NCBI GenBank assembly: GCA_035691305.1
Contig: DASSJF010000015.1
Coordinates: forward strand, 1 to 60,325
DNA length: 60,325 nucleotides
Reading direction: 5' to 3'
From: a bacterium
GTDB lineage: Bacteria > Sysuimicrobiota > Sysuimicrobiia > Sysuimicrobiales > Segetimicrobiaceae
The translations under genes and the position numbers were made by a program. Under the pieces are notes generated by a model. It saw only the letters and a list, made by a program, of their open reading frames with translations. It ran no database searches and was not told the origin of the DNA. This document shows, in pieces, positions 1-7,131 of this stretch. How positions within the stretch are numbered: the stretch's first letter is position 1; every line of letters begins with the position of its first letter.

Positions 1-819
1 CGCGATTCGAACGGCGTGCTGCTGATCGAGGACGGCCATCACAGGTTTGCTGCGATGAAGGCGATCGGCCTCACCGAGGTCTGGGTCGTCATCCGACCGT
101 ACTCGGCGTCCGACGCCGCGATCGTACGCGAACTCACCTCCCAATTGGCGCGCCGGAGATCAGGCGCCGAACGAACGTCGCTGCTCCTCAGGGCGGTGAT
201 CGACCTTGTGAGCACGGGCCGGCTCGAGGGCGTCCTGCACAACAGCGATGCCGCGCTGAGTAGACGCGCAGCACTTGGCGGGGCGTTCGACGTGAACGAG
301 AATCTCGCGGGAAAGCTACTGACGATTGCGGAAGCCGGGCTCACAGAGCTCGTTGATCGATTCGTCTCGGCGCCACTCACAACTACCAGGCTCGAATGCC
401 TGTATCAATTTGCACAAACTTCACGAGACGCGCAGTCGGCGGCACTTGAAACGTTGGGCGAGGCAGTCTTGTACACTCTGCCCGACGACGTTCAGGTCTT
501 GCGCCGCGGGCTTGCGTCCGCCGCGGATCGTACCGCTCAGGTCCGCCAGTGGGGACAGCCGATCATCGAACGGCTGGAACGCGAGCACGCGGGCGCAGCC
601 GGCAGGATAGCCGCCAAGATGGCTGCCGACGTTCAGAAGGTCTCGGCACGTCTCCCCGGTCCCGCCCGCCGCCTCTTCCGGCAACATTTGGTAGACAAAC
701 TCACCTCAGAAGACAACACTGCGCCGGGAACCAGTTCCGCCGATCCCGCCGCCGTCGACCAGGAAACGGGTGCGGCGCGGATAACGCAAGCCGCCACTAT
801 CCAGACGTCTACACGATAA
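1..819 (+). CDS. ParB-like nuclease-fold protein (5' truncated by window)
   Basis: The frame is open to base 1, so the gene begins outside the window; the first in-window GTG (16) is not a credible start. The visible N-terminus reads LLIEDGHHRFAAMKAIGL, the DGHHR-type box of ParB/Srx-fold domains, followed by a long helical region with no recognised domain. ParB-like proteins bind DNA in plasmid or chromosome segregation, and stand-alone versions are common on integrative elements. It is followed 16 bp later by a replication-relaxation gene and then excisionase and integrase genes, which supports a role in element maintenance or transfer. It could instead be a transcriptional regulator using the same fold. 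The family is fairly sure; the specific role is not. Confidence 0.6.
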   Translation, partial: RDSNGVLLIEDGHHRFAAMKAIGLTEVWVVIRPYSASDAAIVRELTSQLARRRSGAERTSLLLRAVIDLVSTGRLEGVLHNSDAALSRRAALGGAFDVNENLAGKLLTIAEAGLTELVDRFVSAPLTTTRLECLYQFAQTSRDAQSAALETLGEAVLYTLPDDVQVLRRGLASAADRTAQVRQWGQPIIERLEREHAGAAGRIAAKMAADVQKVSARLPGPARRLFRQHLVDKLTSEDNTAPGTSSADPAAVDQETGAARITQAATIQTSTR

Positions 820-835
820 ATGGCAGGATGAAGTA

Positions 836-1936
836 ATGCGACACCGCACGGCCCGTCTGGAATCCCTTGCGCGCGCACTCACACCGCGGGATGTTCAGAT
901 CCTGCAGGAGCTGAATATCAGCCGGTATCTGGTGCTGTCTCAGATTCAGGATTTGTACTTCGCCGACGTCACTGCGGATCGATGCAGCCAGCGTTTGCGA
1001 GAACTGTGCGAGCGAGGCATCCTCGGCAGGGTGCGACACTGCGAGCCGGGCAGTACTGCCTCCAAGAACTACTACCACCTCACAACGGTCGGAGTGCAGG
1101 TGCTCGCCGCGGCTGTGCCTGGTACCGATGTCTTGTATGAAACCGAGGCCGACATCAGAATTTCGCCAGAGTTCCTGCCGCACGTAGCCGACGTGGCGTC
1201 GGTGCGGGTGGGATTACAACTTCGGCGGTGGGTCTCCGACTTGCCCGACTATGTCTACCAGGCCGGGAAGCGTGCGCGGATCGAGTGGAAGGAACCGCTC
1301 GGCCGTGTCGAGCGCATAACCCCGGATGTCATCGTTACTGTGCCAATGCCGTGGCCGGATGTGGTCTGGGGGTATTTCATCGAGATCGACGAGGGCACGA
1401 TGACCCTCGGAGCCCTCAAGTCGAAAGCAGAACGTTACGCCCGTCTGCTCCGTGCGTTCGACACGCGTCCCGACCCCGCGCGGCCGTGGCTGCGCAGTCG
1501 TTACGCCACGGCAATCATCGCCTGCCGGTCAGACGCTCGACGCCAGAGAATTCGGAAGATGTTTGAGGCCGCCGGGTTCACCGACCAGCCGGGACACTCC
1601 CGCATTTGGACGTATTCATCCCCATCCGACGTGCCGTACGGCATCGCAGGGAGTGTGCGCGAGGGCCAGCGGAAGTTCGACGAACAAGAACGCGAGCACG
1701 CGGAGAAGGCCGCCGCGGAGCGACAGAGGAAGGAACAGGCGCTCCGGCGCGCCCACGACGAGTCGCGTCTTGCGGCCGAACGGCAGCGGTGGACTGCAAC
1801 GCGGGACGCCTGGGCCCATCGAGAGTATCAGGCGCAAGGCCTTTTCAAGTTCAAGCCGGTGGGCCACTTCAAGACCGAGTTCGAACGCCGTTTTCCGCCG
1901 CCGCTTCGCCCGGCGCCGGTAGGTGAGCGAGTTTGA
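836..1936 (+). CDS. Replication-relaxation family protein
   Basis: A 366-residue protein. Residues ~14-95 form a winged-helix-like region (LTPRDVQILQELNISRYL, then a conserved RLRELCERGILGR stretch) typical of the replication-relaxation family, found on plasmids, phages and integrative elements. The middle (~120-245) carries a conserved acidic region (YFIEIDEGTMTL) resembling a nuclease-like core. The C-terminal ~90 residues are a charged Glu/Arg coiled-coil-like helix. It sits 16 bp after the ParB-like gene and ahead of the excisionase, so it belongs to the mobile element. The biochemical role of this family is poorly defined; involvement in replication or mobilisation is inferred from family name and context. 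Confidence 0.65.
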   Translation: MRHRTARLESLARALTPRDVQILQELNISRYLVLSQIQDLYFADVTADRCSQRLRELCERGILGRVRHCEPGSTASKNYYHLTTVGVQVLAAAVPGTDVLYETEADIRISPEFLPHVADVASVRVGLQLRRWVSDLPDYVYQAGKRARIEWKEPLGRVERITPDVIVTVPMPWPDVVWGYFIEIDEGTMTLGALKSKAERYARLLRAFDTRPDPARPWLRSRYATAIIACRSDARRQRIRKMFEAAGFTDQPGHSRIWTYSSPSDVPYGIAGSVREGQRKFDEQEREHAEKAAAERQRKEQALRRAHDESRLAAERQRWTATRDAWAHREYQAQGLFKFKPVGHFKTEFERRFPPPLRPAPVGERV

Positions 1937-2014
1937 CGCTCGGACTCAGATCCGCTGCAGGGCCGAGGCAGCCAGCGACCCGATGACGAAAACGCCAATG
2001 CGGGGAGAAGAAGG

Positions 2015-2266
2015 ATGAAACAGTACACAAGCAAACTCAGTCGCGCCCAGGAGACGCTCGACGACATCCGAAAGATGCTGCCGCCGCTGGTCACGGCCGA
2101 GGAAATCGCGGCGATCCTGAAAGTCTCTCCGAAGAGCATCTACCGGTGGGCGAGCGAGGGCCGCCTGCCGGCGTTCCGGGAGGGGCGGCTCGTCAGGTTC
2201 TTGGAGTCCGACGTGGAAGCCTTCATCAAGAGCCGCATAGGGGTGGGAGCCCGTGGCATGGATTGA
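2015..2266 (+). CDS. Excisionase-type helix-turn-helix protein (Xis)
   Basis: An 83-residue protein whose residues ~27-75 (LVTAEEIAAILKVSPKSIYRWASEGRLPAF and the following wing) are a MerR-like helix-turn-helix of the excisionase/HTH_17 type. The ATG is preceded by AGAAGGA at good spacing. It overlaps the start of the integrase gene by 14 bp, the usual Xis-Int arrangement. It probably directs excisive recombination by bending DNA at the attachment site, and may also repress the element's own promoter. It could be only a regulator; position argues for Xis. Confidence 0.75.
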   Translation: MKQYTSKLSRAQETLDDIRKMLPPLVTAEEIAAILKVSPKSIYRWASEGRLPAFREGRLVRFLESDVEAFIKSRIGVGARGMD

Positions 2267-3470
2267 GCGGCGGCGCGCCAGGGATGGCACGACCACGTGG
2301 TACGTATACTGGCGCGAGGCCGGCCGCGGGACCGCGAAGAAATCGCTGAAGGCCGGAGCCCGCCGGCGCGACGCGGAGCGGCTGGCAGTCGAAATTCAGG
2401 CGCGCGTGAACGCGGGGCTGGTCGGCGGGAGCGTCGTCGCAAAGCGCGCGACGCTGAACGAATTCGTCGACAAGTGGCTGCCGGCGCGGCTCGTTCGCGA
2501 CACCACACTCCGCCGGGACAGAAGCCTGATCAACGTCTACCTCCGCCCGGCGTTTGGCGGCACCCTGCTGAACGCCATCGGCGTCCAGGACATCAAAGAG
2601 CTCCTGGCCAGGGTCGCAAAGCAGCGGAGCCCGTCGACGGCGCGCCGGCTGCTCGCGGTGATCAGCAAGATGCTCGCCGATGCCGTGCGAAGCGACTATG
2701 CGCGGCAGAATCCCGTTCAGAGGCTCGATCGTCGCGACAAGCCGGAAGGCCGGCGGAAAGCGGCCCAAGCGATTGACCTGAGCGAGCTGCTCGAGATGCT
2801 CGCGGCGTTGCCCGGCAGGTGGTCCAGGTTCGCCCTCGTGAAAGTGCTCACGGGCTGCCGTTGGGAAGAGATCGTCGCGCTCAAGTGGTCCGACGTGGAC
2901 CTCGAGACCGGGAAGATCCACATCCGGCGCGCGACGCCCGCGGGAACGACGGGCGAGCAAGATCCGAAGAGTCTGACCTCACACCGCAGCATCGACATGC
3001 TGTGGCCGGTGCGGGAGGCACTGCTCGATCTGCCGCAGCGCAGCGAGTGGGTGTTCCCGGGGGCGCGGGGCGGGCCGCTGAGCCATGGGTGGTTCTACAC
3101 GCACATCTGGTGCGAGACCCGGCGCGAGGTGGGCAGCCGCCTCCAGATCAGGCAGCTGCGGCACGGTTTTGCGAGCCTCTTGCTGGCGTGGGGCGAGCCG
3201 ATCCTCTACGTCAGCCAGCAGCTGGGGCACAGCAGCGCCGGATTTACGCTCTCGACCTACGCCCACCTCATCCAGGAGGGCCGCAGACTCGACAAAGAGC
3301 ACACGCTAAAGAAGCTGGCGGAGGCGGCGCTGGGCGAGCGTGCCCCAAGGGTGCCCCAAGGAGATGTTTCGAAGTCTAGTCGGCCTTCGGAAAGCCCTGA
3401 TAAATATGGAGCCGGCGAAGGGATTCGAACCCATGACCTGCGCATTACGAATGCGCTGCTCTACCGCTGA
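2253..3470 (+). CDS. Tyrosine recombinase/integrase of the mobile element
   Basis: A 405-residue phage-type integrase: N-terminal arm-binding region (1-60), SAM-like core-binding domain (~68-160), catalytic domain (~175-340). Catalytic residues visible are R203 (TGCRWEE), K239, R303, H326 (LGHSS) and Y336 (STYAHL). The His of the usual HxLRH box is replaced by Arg (R300, RQLRHG). The GTG start overlaps xis. The last ~21 residues (385-405) are encoded by the antisense strand of the tRNA-Thr gene, so the reading frame ends inside the attachment site. This places the element's right end at the tRNA 3' end, with the element extending leftwards out of the window. Confidence 0.9.
   Translation: MAWIERRRARDGTTTWYVYWREAGRGTAKKSLKAGARRRDAERLAVEIQARVNAGLVGGSVVAKRATLNEFVDKWLPARLVRDTTLRRDRSLINVYLRPAFGGTLLNAIGVQDIKELLARVAKQRSPSTARRLLAVISKMLADAVRSDYARQNPVQRLDRRDKPEGRRKAAQAIDLSELLEMLAALPGRWSRFALVKVLTGCRWEEIVALKWSDVDLETGKIHIRRATPAGTTGEQDPKSLTSHRSIDMLWPVREALLDLPQRSEWVFPGARGGPLSHGWFYTHIWCETRREVGSRLQIRQLRHGFASLLLAWGEPILYVSQQLGHSSAGFTLSTYAHLIQEGRRLDKEHTLKKLAEAALGERAPRVPQGDVSKSSRPSESPDKYGAGEGIRTHDLRITNALLYR
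3407..3445. other. Probable attachment site (att) in the 3' half of tRNA-Thr
   Basis: The integrase gene runs directly into the 3' end of tRNA-Thr, and all recognisable element genes lie on the CCA side of that tRNA. Tyrosine integrases of this kind usually recombine within the anticodon-to-3'-end half of a tRNA. The tRNA remains intact, as expected when the element restores the 3' end. Exact core borders cannot be set here because the partner repeat would lie left of the window. Confidence 0.55.
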
Positions 3471-3481
3471 GCTACGCCGGC
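3407..3481 (-). tRNA. tRNA-Thr (anticodon CGT), CCA encoded
   Basis: On the minus strand the sequence folds into a full cloverleaf. Acceptor arms are GCCGGCG (3475-3481) and CGCCGGC (3411-3417); the D arm contains AGCTC...GAGC; the anticodon stem GCGCA/TGCGC has loop TTCGTAA giving anticodon CGT (reads ACG, threonine); the T arm is GGGTTCGAATCCC. The discriminator is T at 3410 and the CCA end is encoded at 3407-3409. The 3' half doubles as the integration site of the mobile element to its left. Confidence 0.93.
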
Positions 3482-3497
3482 TCGTCTAGCACCCCGA

Positions 3498-3526
3498 AGT
3501 ATACAAAAGGAAGGGCAACGGGACAA
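3498..3526 (-). promoter_or_regulatory. Promoter of tRNA-Thr
   Basis: Reading the minus strand, TTGTCC (3521-3526) and TATACT (3498-3503) are separated by 17 nt. Predicted transcription starts roughly 10 nt before the mature tRNA 5' end at 3481, typical of a tRNA promoter. It lies on the side of the tRNA away from the mobile element, so insertion would not disturb it. Confidence 0.55.
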
Positions 3527-3582
3527 TGAGCGAACTTGTCAGAACCGAGATCCTGAGGGCAGGCGTGACTGGGAAGGTACGC

Positions 3583-3780
3583 TTACTTCCGGCGCAAGCG
3601 CGCCTTGTTCTTCTTCCGGGCCCTGCTCTTGGCGAGCCGGGCCTGAACGCCCATCATCGCGATGCGTCGGCGTTCCTTTGCGCTGAGGCGGAGGGCTCTG
3701 GCGCGGCCACCCTTGCTCCCCAGCTCCGCCCAGATGCTGGACGTCTTCTTGCGCCGCCTCCGGCTTGAGGGTCGTGTCAT
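3583..3780 (-). CDS. Small basic KGG-motif protein, copy 1
   Basis: A 65-residue, very Arg/Lys-rich protein. The ATG at 3780 is chosen because GGGAG sits 8 nt before it; an upstream TTG (3807) has no comparable site. The core, read as IWAELGSKGGRARALRLS then an ER(R)RIAMMG run, is nearly identical in pattern to the protein at 4012-4215. The pattern (LGxKGGxARAxRLSxxERxRIAMMG) occurs in many short bacterial proteins of unknown role. Strong positive charge suggests nucleic-acid binding, but this is inference. It sits between tRNA-Thr and its paralog on the same strand. Confidence 0.6.
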   Translation of the reverse strand: MTRPSSRRRRKKTSSIWAELGSKGGRARALRLSAKERRRIAMMGVQARLAKSRARKKNKARLRRK

Positions 3781-4011
3781 CGAGCAGACTCCCGGCTTCC
3801 CCCGCAACTATTCTAACTTGGCGGTGGGAACACGGTCAACAGACGGCCGCGAATTCATCAACCGTCCGCGACGGGGCGACTTGTGAATCGGATCGTCAGC
3901 TGTGCGGCGACGTATCAGCGGGGGCAATCGGGAATATCGCGGCGGCCCTGCCTAAACTCATCGGCCCCCGCACTGCGAAACCTTTGAACTAAGAAATGGC
4001 CGTCCGGAGAC

Positions 4012-4215
4012 CTAAAGCCGGCCCAGCGACCCGGCACCGTCCTGCGGCGTCTTGCCGCTTTTCTTCGCGCGGCGCGCTTCGACGCCCATCATCGCGATCC
4101 GGTGGCGCTCGACGGCGGAGAGCCGCGCAGCCCTGGCTTTGCCGCCTTTCCGTCCGAGCTTCACCCAGATGCTGGTCTTCTTCGTGGGCTTTGATCGCTT
4201 CTTCTTCACCATCAC
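4012..4215 (-). CDS. Small basic KGG-motif protein, copy 2
   Basis: A 67-residue basic protein starting at GTG 4215 or the adjacent ATG 4212. Core IWVKLGRKGGKARAARLS with an ER(H)RIAMMG continuation matches copy 1 (3583-3780); the tails differ (RKKNKARLRRK in copy 1, a neutral DGAGSLGRL tail here). No ribosome-binding site precedes the start. Instead a promoter-like pair ends right at the start codon, so the mRNA may be leaderless. The ~230 bp between the copies holds no convincing gene. Function unknown; nucleic-acid binding is plausible from charge only. Confidence 0.6.
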   Translation of the reverse strand: MMVKKKRSKPTKKTSIWVKLGRKGGKARAARLSAVERHRIAMMGVEARRAKKSGKTPQDGAGSLGRL

Positions 4216-4220
4216 GAGAA

Positions 4221-4248
4221 ATATTACCCAATTTCACCTATGAGGCAA
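4221..4248 (-). promoter_or_regulatory. Candidate promoter, possibly leaderless start of the second basic protein
   Basis: On the minus strand TTGCCT (4243-4248) and TAATAT (4221-4226) are 16 nt apart. Transcription from this pair would start at about the GTG/ATG start codon (4215/4212), which also lacks a Shine-Dalgarno sequence. Confidence 0.35.
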
Positions 4249-4346
4249 GGCATAAGACCGATGACTTAGCCGCTAAGATATCTCTGCGCGCGGCGCGGAG
4301 CGCCGGACAACTCGAAGGAGTACTGAACTTCGAACACGCAGTGTAA

Positions 4347-4352
4347 TATAAT
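4347..4352 (+). promoter_or_regulatory. Consensus -10 box upstream of the STAS gene
   Basis: A perfect TATAAT lies ~45 bp before the STAS start codon, in an otherwise GC-rich background. The best -35 partner (CTGAAC, 4323-4328) is weak, so an activator or a different sigma factor may be involved. Confidence 0.45.
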
Positions 4353-4396
4353 GGCCGGGAGCCAGGGCTTCTTTCCTCGGGGGGAGAACACCGCGA

Positions 4397-4774
4397 ATGG
4401 CGGCGGCGACGCACTGGTCGAACCAACTACAGTGCCGGCGGGTTGATTACGACGGGGCCGTTTGTCTGGTCCTCTCCGGCGAACTGGATCTGGCGAGCAT
4501 CGCGACGCTGCAGGCGCAGTTCAAGGCGGTCGCGCAGCGCGAGGACGACGTCGTCGTCGACATGGGCGGGCTCCGGTACATCGACTCTTCCGGCGCGAAG
4601 GTGCTGCTGGACGCGCAGCGGCTGCTCGCGCGCAGCAGGCGCCGGATCGTCATGGCAAACGTTCAGCCGATGGCGCGGCGGATCATCGACGTGATGGGGA
4701 TCGAGAAGGCGATCCCGATCTTCTCCACAGTCGAGGCCGCCCTGGAAGACCTCCAGAAGAACAAAGAACCCTAG
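4397..4774 (+). CDS. STAS-domain anti-sigma factor antagonist
   Basis: A 125-residue single STAS domain of the SpoIIAA/RsbV type. The central LVLSGELDLAS strand-helix and the YIDSSGAKVLL loop carry the serine normally phosphorylated by a cognate anti-sigma kinase. In the family, the dephosphorylated antagonist frees a sigma factor from its anti-sigma kinase. No kinase or sigma gene is adjacent, so its partner must be elsewhere. GGGGGAG lies ~11 nt before the ATG, and a perfect TATAAT lies further upstream. Convergent with the small membrane protein that follows. Confidence 0.85.
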   Translation: MAAATHWSNQLQCRRVDYDGAVCLVLSGELDLASIATLQAQFKAVAQREDDVVVDMGGLRYIDSSGAKVLLDAQRLLARSRRRIVMANVQPMARRIIDVMGIEKAIPIFSTVEAALEDLQKNKEP

Positions 4775-4811
4775 GCCGGTCCGGCGGTCAAACCCGCGAC
4801 GCGGCGGGGGG

Positions 4812-4997
4812 TCATTTCCGCCAGTGCTCCATCAGCAGCAAGACGCCTGCGACCAGCGCGATGATTCCGGTGATCCGGCCGAACCCCAGAAACATGAAAA
4901 ACCCCGACGACTCGAGCCCGACCAGGATCAGATAGACCGCGAGCAGGAACATCCCCCAGTTGGAGATCCGCACCTCAGCCCCCCCGATTCGAGACAT
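4812..4997 (-). CDS. Small two-helix membrane protein
   Basis: A 61-residue protein starting at ATG 4997; the longer upstream frame overlaps the gamma-glutamyltransferase gene and is rejected. Two hydrophobic segments are visible: WGMFLLAVYLILVGL (~14-28) and ITGIIALVAGVLLLM (~42-56), joined by a short Gly/Phe loop. It resembles the many uncharacterised 2-TM small proteins of bacteria. It begins 23 bp after the end of the gamma-glutamyltransferase gene on the same strand, so it is probably co-transcribed. Function unknown. Confidence 0.6.
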   Translation of the reverse strand: MSRIGGAEVRISNWGMFLLAVYLILVGLESSGFFMFLGFGRITGIIALVAGVLLLMEHWRK

Positions 4998-5020
4998 GAC
5001 CGCCACCGCCGGCCCGACCG

Positions 5021-6763
5021 CTACCACCCCATCGCGTAGCCGTTCCGGCGCGGATCCGCGCCGCCCAGCATCCAGCCGTCCTCGCGCAGCACGATGCCCT
5101 GCCCGCCGCCGACGCGGACGGACCAGTCCTCGAGCACTTCGATCGAATAGCCGCGGGACGCCAGCGCCTTGCGCGCGGACGCCGGGAAGCGGCCCTCGAG
5201 CAGGATCGTCTTGGGCGGCATCGGGTCGCCGACGTCGTCCTTCCACCGGAACCGCGGGGCGGCGATGGCGTCCTGGATGCCGCGGCCGAAGTCAATCAGG
5301 CCGAGGATCATCTGCGCCGTCGTCTGCGGAATGCCGTACGAGCCGGGCGTACCGATCAGGAACGCGAGGCGGCCGCCCAGGGCGGCGTGCGCCGGCCCGA
5401 GCGGATCGATGCCGAACGACTGCGCCGGCGCCGTCGGGTTCTCCCTGACGCCGAAGCCGTGGGCCGGGCCCGAGGGCGACTCGCGGCGTTTGTCGGACGC
5501 GATGACGCGCGCATCGCCGGGGATGAGCGTGCACCAGTGGTGGCCGTTGTTGAGCACGATGCCCGTGTCGCCGACGACGACGCCGGAGCCGTAGCCGCTG
5601 CCGATCGTCTGCGTGATGTTGACCGCGAGCCCGCTCGCGTCCGCGGCCGAGAGATGCGTCGTCGACCGCTCGGGGGCCCGTCGCGCCTTCCGGATGCGCG
5701 CACGCACCGGCCGCCGGCCGCGCGCCGTGCGGCCGGCCTTGGACTTCGCGGCGCGAAGGCGACGGCGCACCTCGGCCTGCAGCTCTGCCACCCGTCCGTC
5801 GGAGAGCATCCACGCGATCGGCACGTCCTTGAACGCCGGATCGGCGACGTTCGCGTGCGCGTCCATGCGCGCGAGCCGGATCGCCTCGGCGGTGAGCGCG
5901 AGATAGTCCGCGCCGAGGGGATCGAGGCCGGCGAGATCCCACGCTTCGAGGATCCGCAGCGTCTGCAGCACCTGCACGGCGCTGCTCGGCGGCGGGGTCG
6001 TGCGGATTTCATAGCCGCGGTACCGCGCCACCACCGGCGGCTCCCAGCGCAGCACACCGGGATACGACCGCAGGTCTTCTTTCGTCATGATGCCGCCCTG
6101 CGCCGCGAGGTACCCGGCGATCGTGCCGGCGAGCCGGCCTTCGTAGAACGTCTGCCAGCCCTCGGTCGCGATCGCCCGGAGCGTGGCGGCGAGGCCGCCT
6201 TGTCGGAGCAGCTCGCCGGGCAGGTACGGCCGCCCGTGATTGAGATAAGTGCGGGCGGCGTCCGGAAACGGAAGCAGGCGCTGCAGCACCGCGGCGGTCC
6301 GCGCGTGATCGAACGCCGTCACCGGCGTCCCGCGGTCCGCGAGCTCGATCGCGGGCTCGAGCACCTGCGCGAGCGGCAGGCTCCCGTAGTCTGCGAGCAG
6401 GCGCGCCCAGCCGGCGACGTTGCCGGGCACCATGGAGGCGAGCGGGCCGAGGTCCTGCGTCTCGACGGTGAACAGATCCGGCCGGGCGCCCGCGGGACTC
6501 CGACCCATGAAGTTGAGCGTGCGCGTCTCGCCGCCCGGCAGCGACAGTACGGCCAGGCCGATGCCGCCGACGCTCGAGAAGTACGGTTCCACAACGGTGA
6601 CCGCGGCGGCCGTCGCGACCACGGCGTCGACGGCGTTGCCGCCGGCCGCGAGCATCCTGAGGCCGGCCTGGGTCGCGAGCGGGTTCGCCGAGGCGACCAT
6701 CCCGCGGCGTCCCGCCGCCTGGGGCCGCACTCCGAATTCGGACGCGCCGCACTCGTACGTCAC
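5021..6763 (-). CDS. ggt: Gamma-glutamyltransferase (Ntn hydrolase)
   Basis: A 580-residue protein; GTG 6763 is chosen because GGAGGT sits just before it (an upstream frame extends to 6877). The large-subunit part (SANPLATQAGLRMLAAGGNAVDAVVA, ~20-45) and the small-subunit start T-T-H-L-S-A-A-D with the nucleophilic Thr are clear. Later GSGYGSG and the GTPGSYGIPQ box complete the active site. It cleaves or transfers the gamma-glutamyl group of glutathione and similar amides after autoprocessing at the Thr. No signal peptide is visible, whereas many bacterial homologs are secreted, so it may act in the cytoplasm. An Arg-rich stretch of ~35 residues lies directly before the cleavage Thr. Confidence 0.9.
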   Translation of the reverse strand: MTYECGASEFGVRPQAAGRRGMVASANPLATQAGLRMLAAGGNAVDAVVATAAAVTVVEPYFSSVGGIGLAVLSLPGGETRTLNFMGRSPAGARPDLFTVETQDLGPLASMVPGNVAGWARLLADYGSLPLAQVLEPAIELADRGTPVTAFDHARTAAVLQRLLPFPDAARTYLNHGRPYLPGELLRQGGLAATLRAIATEGWQTFYEGRLAGTIAGYLAAQGGIMTKEDLRSYPGVLRWEPPVVARYRGYEIRTTPPPSSAVQVLQTLRILEAWDLAGLDPLGADYLALTAEAIRLARMDAHANVADPAFKDVPIAWMLSDGRVAELQAEVRRRLRAAKSKAGRTARGRRPVRARIRKARRAPERSTTHLSAADASGLAVNITQTIGSGYGSGVVVGDTGIVLNNGHHWCTLIPGDARVIASDKRRESPSGPAHGFGVRENPTAPAQSFGIDPLGPAHAALGGRLAFLIGTPGSYGIPQTTAQMILGLIDFGRGIQDAIAAPRFRWKDDVGDPMPPKTILLEGRFPASARKALASRGYSIEVLEDWSVRVGGGQGIVLREDGWMLGGADPRRNGYAMGW

Positions 6764-7131
6764 CGCGCACCTCCAGAACACGTCGAACCGGACGCACGTC
6801 GCGATCACCGGCGGACCGGCCGACGCCGGACCGCGCGCCGACTCCTCGGCGCGCAACCATAAAGCTCTAGCCGGCAACGATGACGGACAAGCCGGGACTC
6901 GAACGCGCTTCTACGCGACGGTAGGGATTCCTGGCCCGACGGGCCGGCCGGCGGCGCGGCCGTCTCGCCCGCCGAAAAGCGGTCTATTATAGGAAGGGAC
7001 GCGCGTGCCAGCGTACAAAGTAACCGGCAAGTTGCGCGTTTGACACGCCGGGGCGACTCCGTCCATAATGGAACGGTTGTGTACCGTGAGAACACCGCAT
7101 ATCGCCCGGCCGCGGCGGAGGAGTTGACGGA
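6764..7131. other. Divergent intergenic region (ggt / lipid kinase)
   Basis: No gene is supported. It contains the GGAGGT ribosome site of the gamma-glutamyltransferase gene, a palindromic-looking CTATTATAG (6984-6992) whose minus strand contains a perfect TATAAT, the plus-strand promoter at 7040-7069, and a tRNA T-arm-like fragment at ~6891-6905 that does not fold into a tRNA. Confidence 0.5.
7040..7069 (+). promoter_or_regulatory. Sigma70-type promoter of the envelope-lipid operon
   Basis: A perfect TTGACA (7040-7045) is followed after 18 nt by CATAAT (7064-7069). The inferred start near 7076 gives a ~55 nt leader to the ATG at 7132, which has GGAGGAG at 7117-7123. This is the clearest vegetative promoter in the window. 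Confidence 0.7.

Noticed and set aside
5387-6862. 491-codon plus-strand open frame opposite gamma-glutamyltransferase
   Set aside because: Arg/Gly/Ala-rich composition and no domain; the opposite strand encodes a complete, motif-intact enzyme with a good ribosome site.
6885-6950. tRNA-like T-arm (TTCGAGTCCCGGC on the minus strand) near a hairpin
   Set aside because: The T stem pairs in only about three of five positions and no matching acceptor or D arm is present, so it does not fold as a tRNA.
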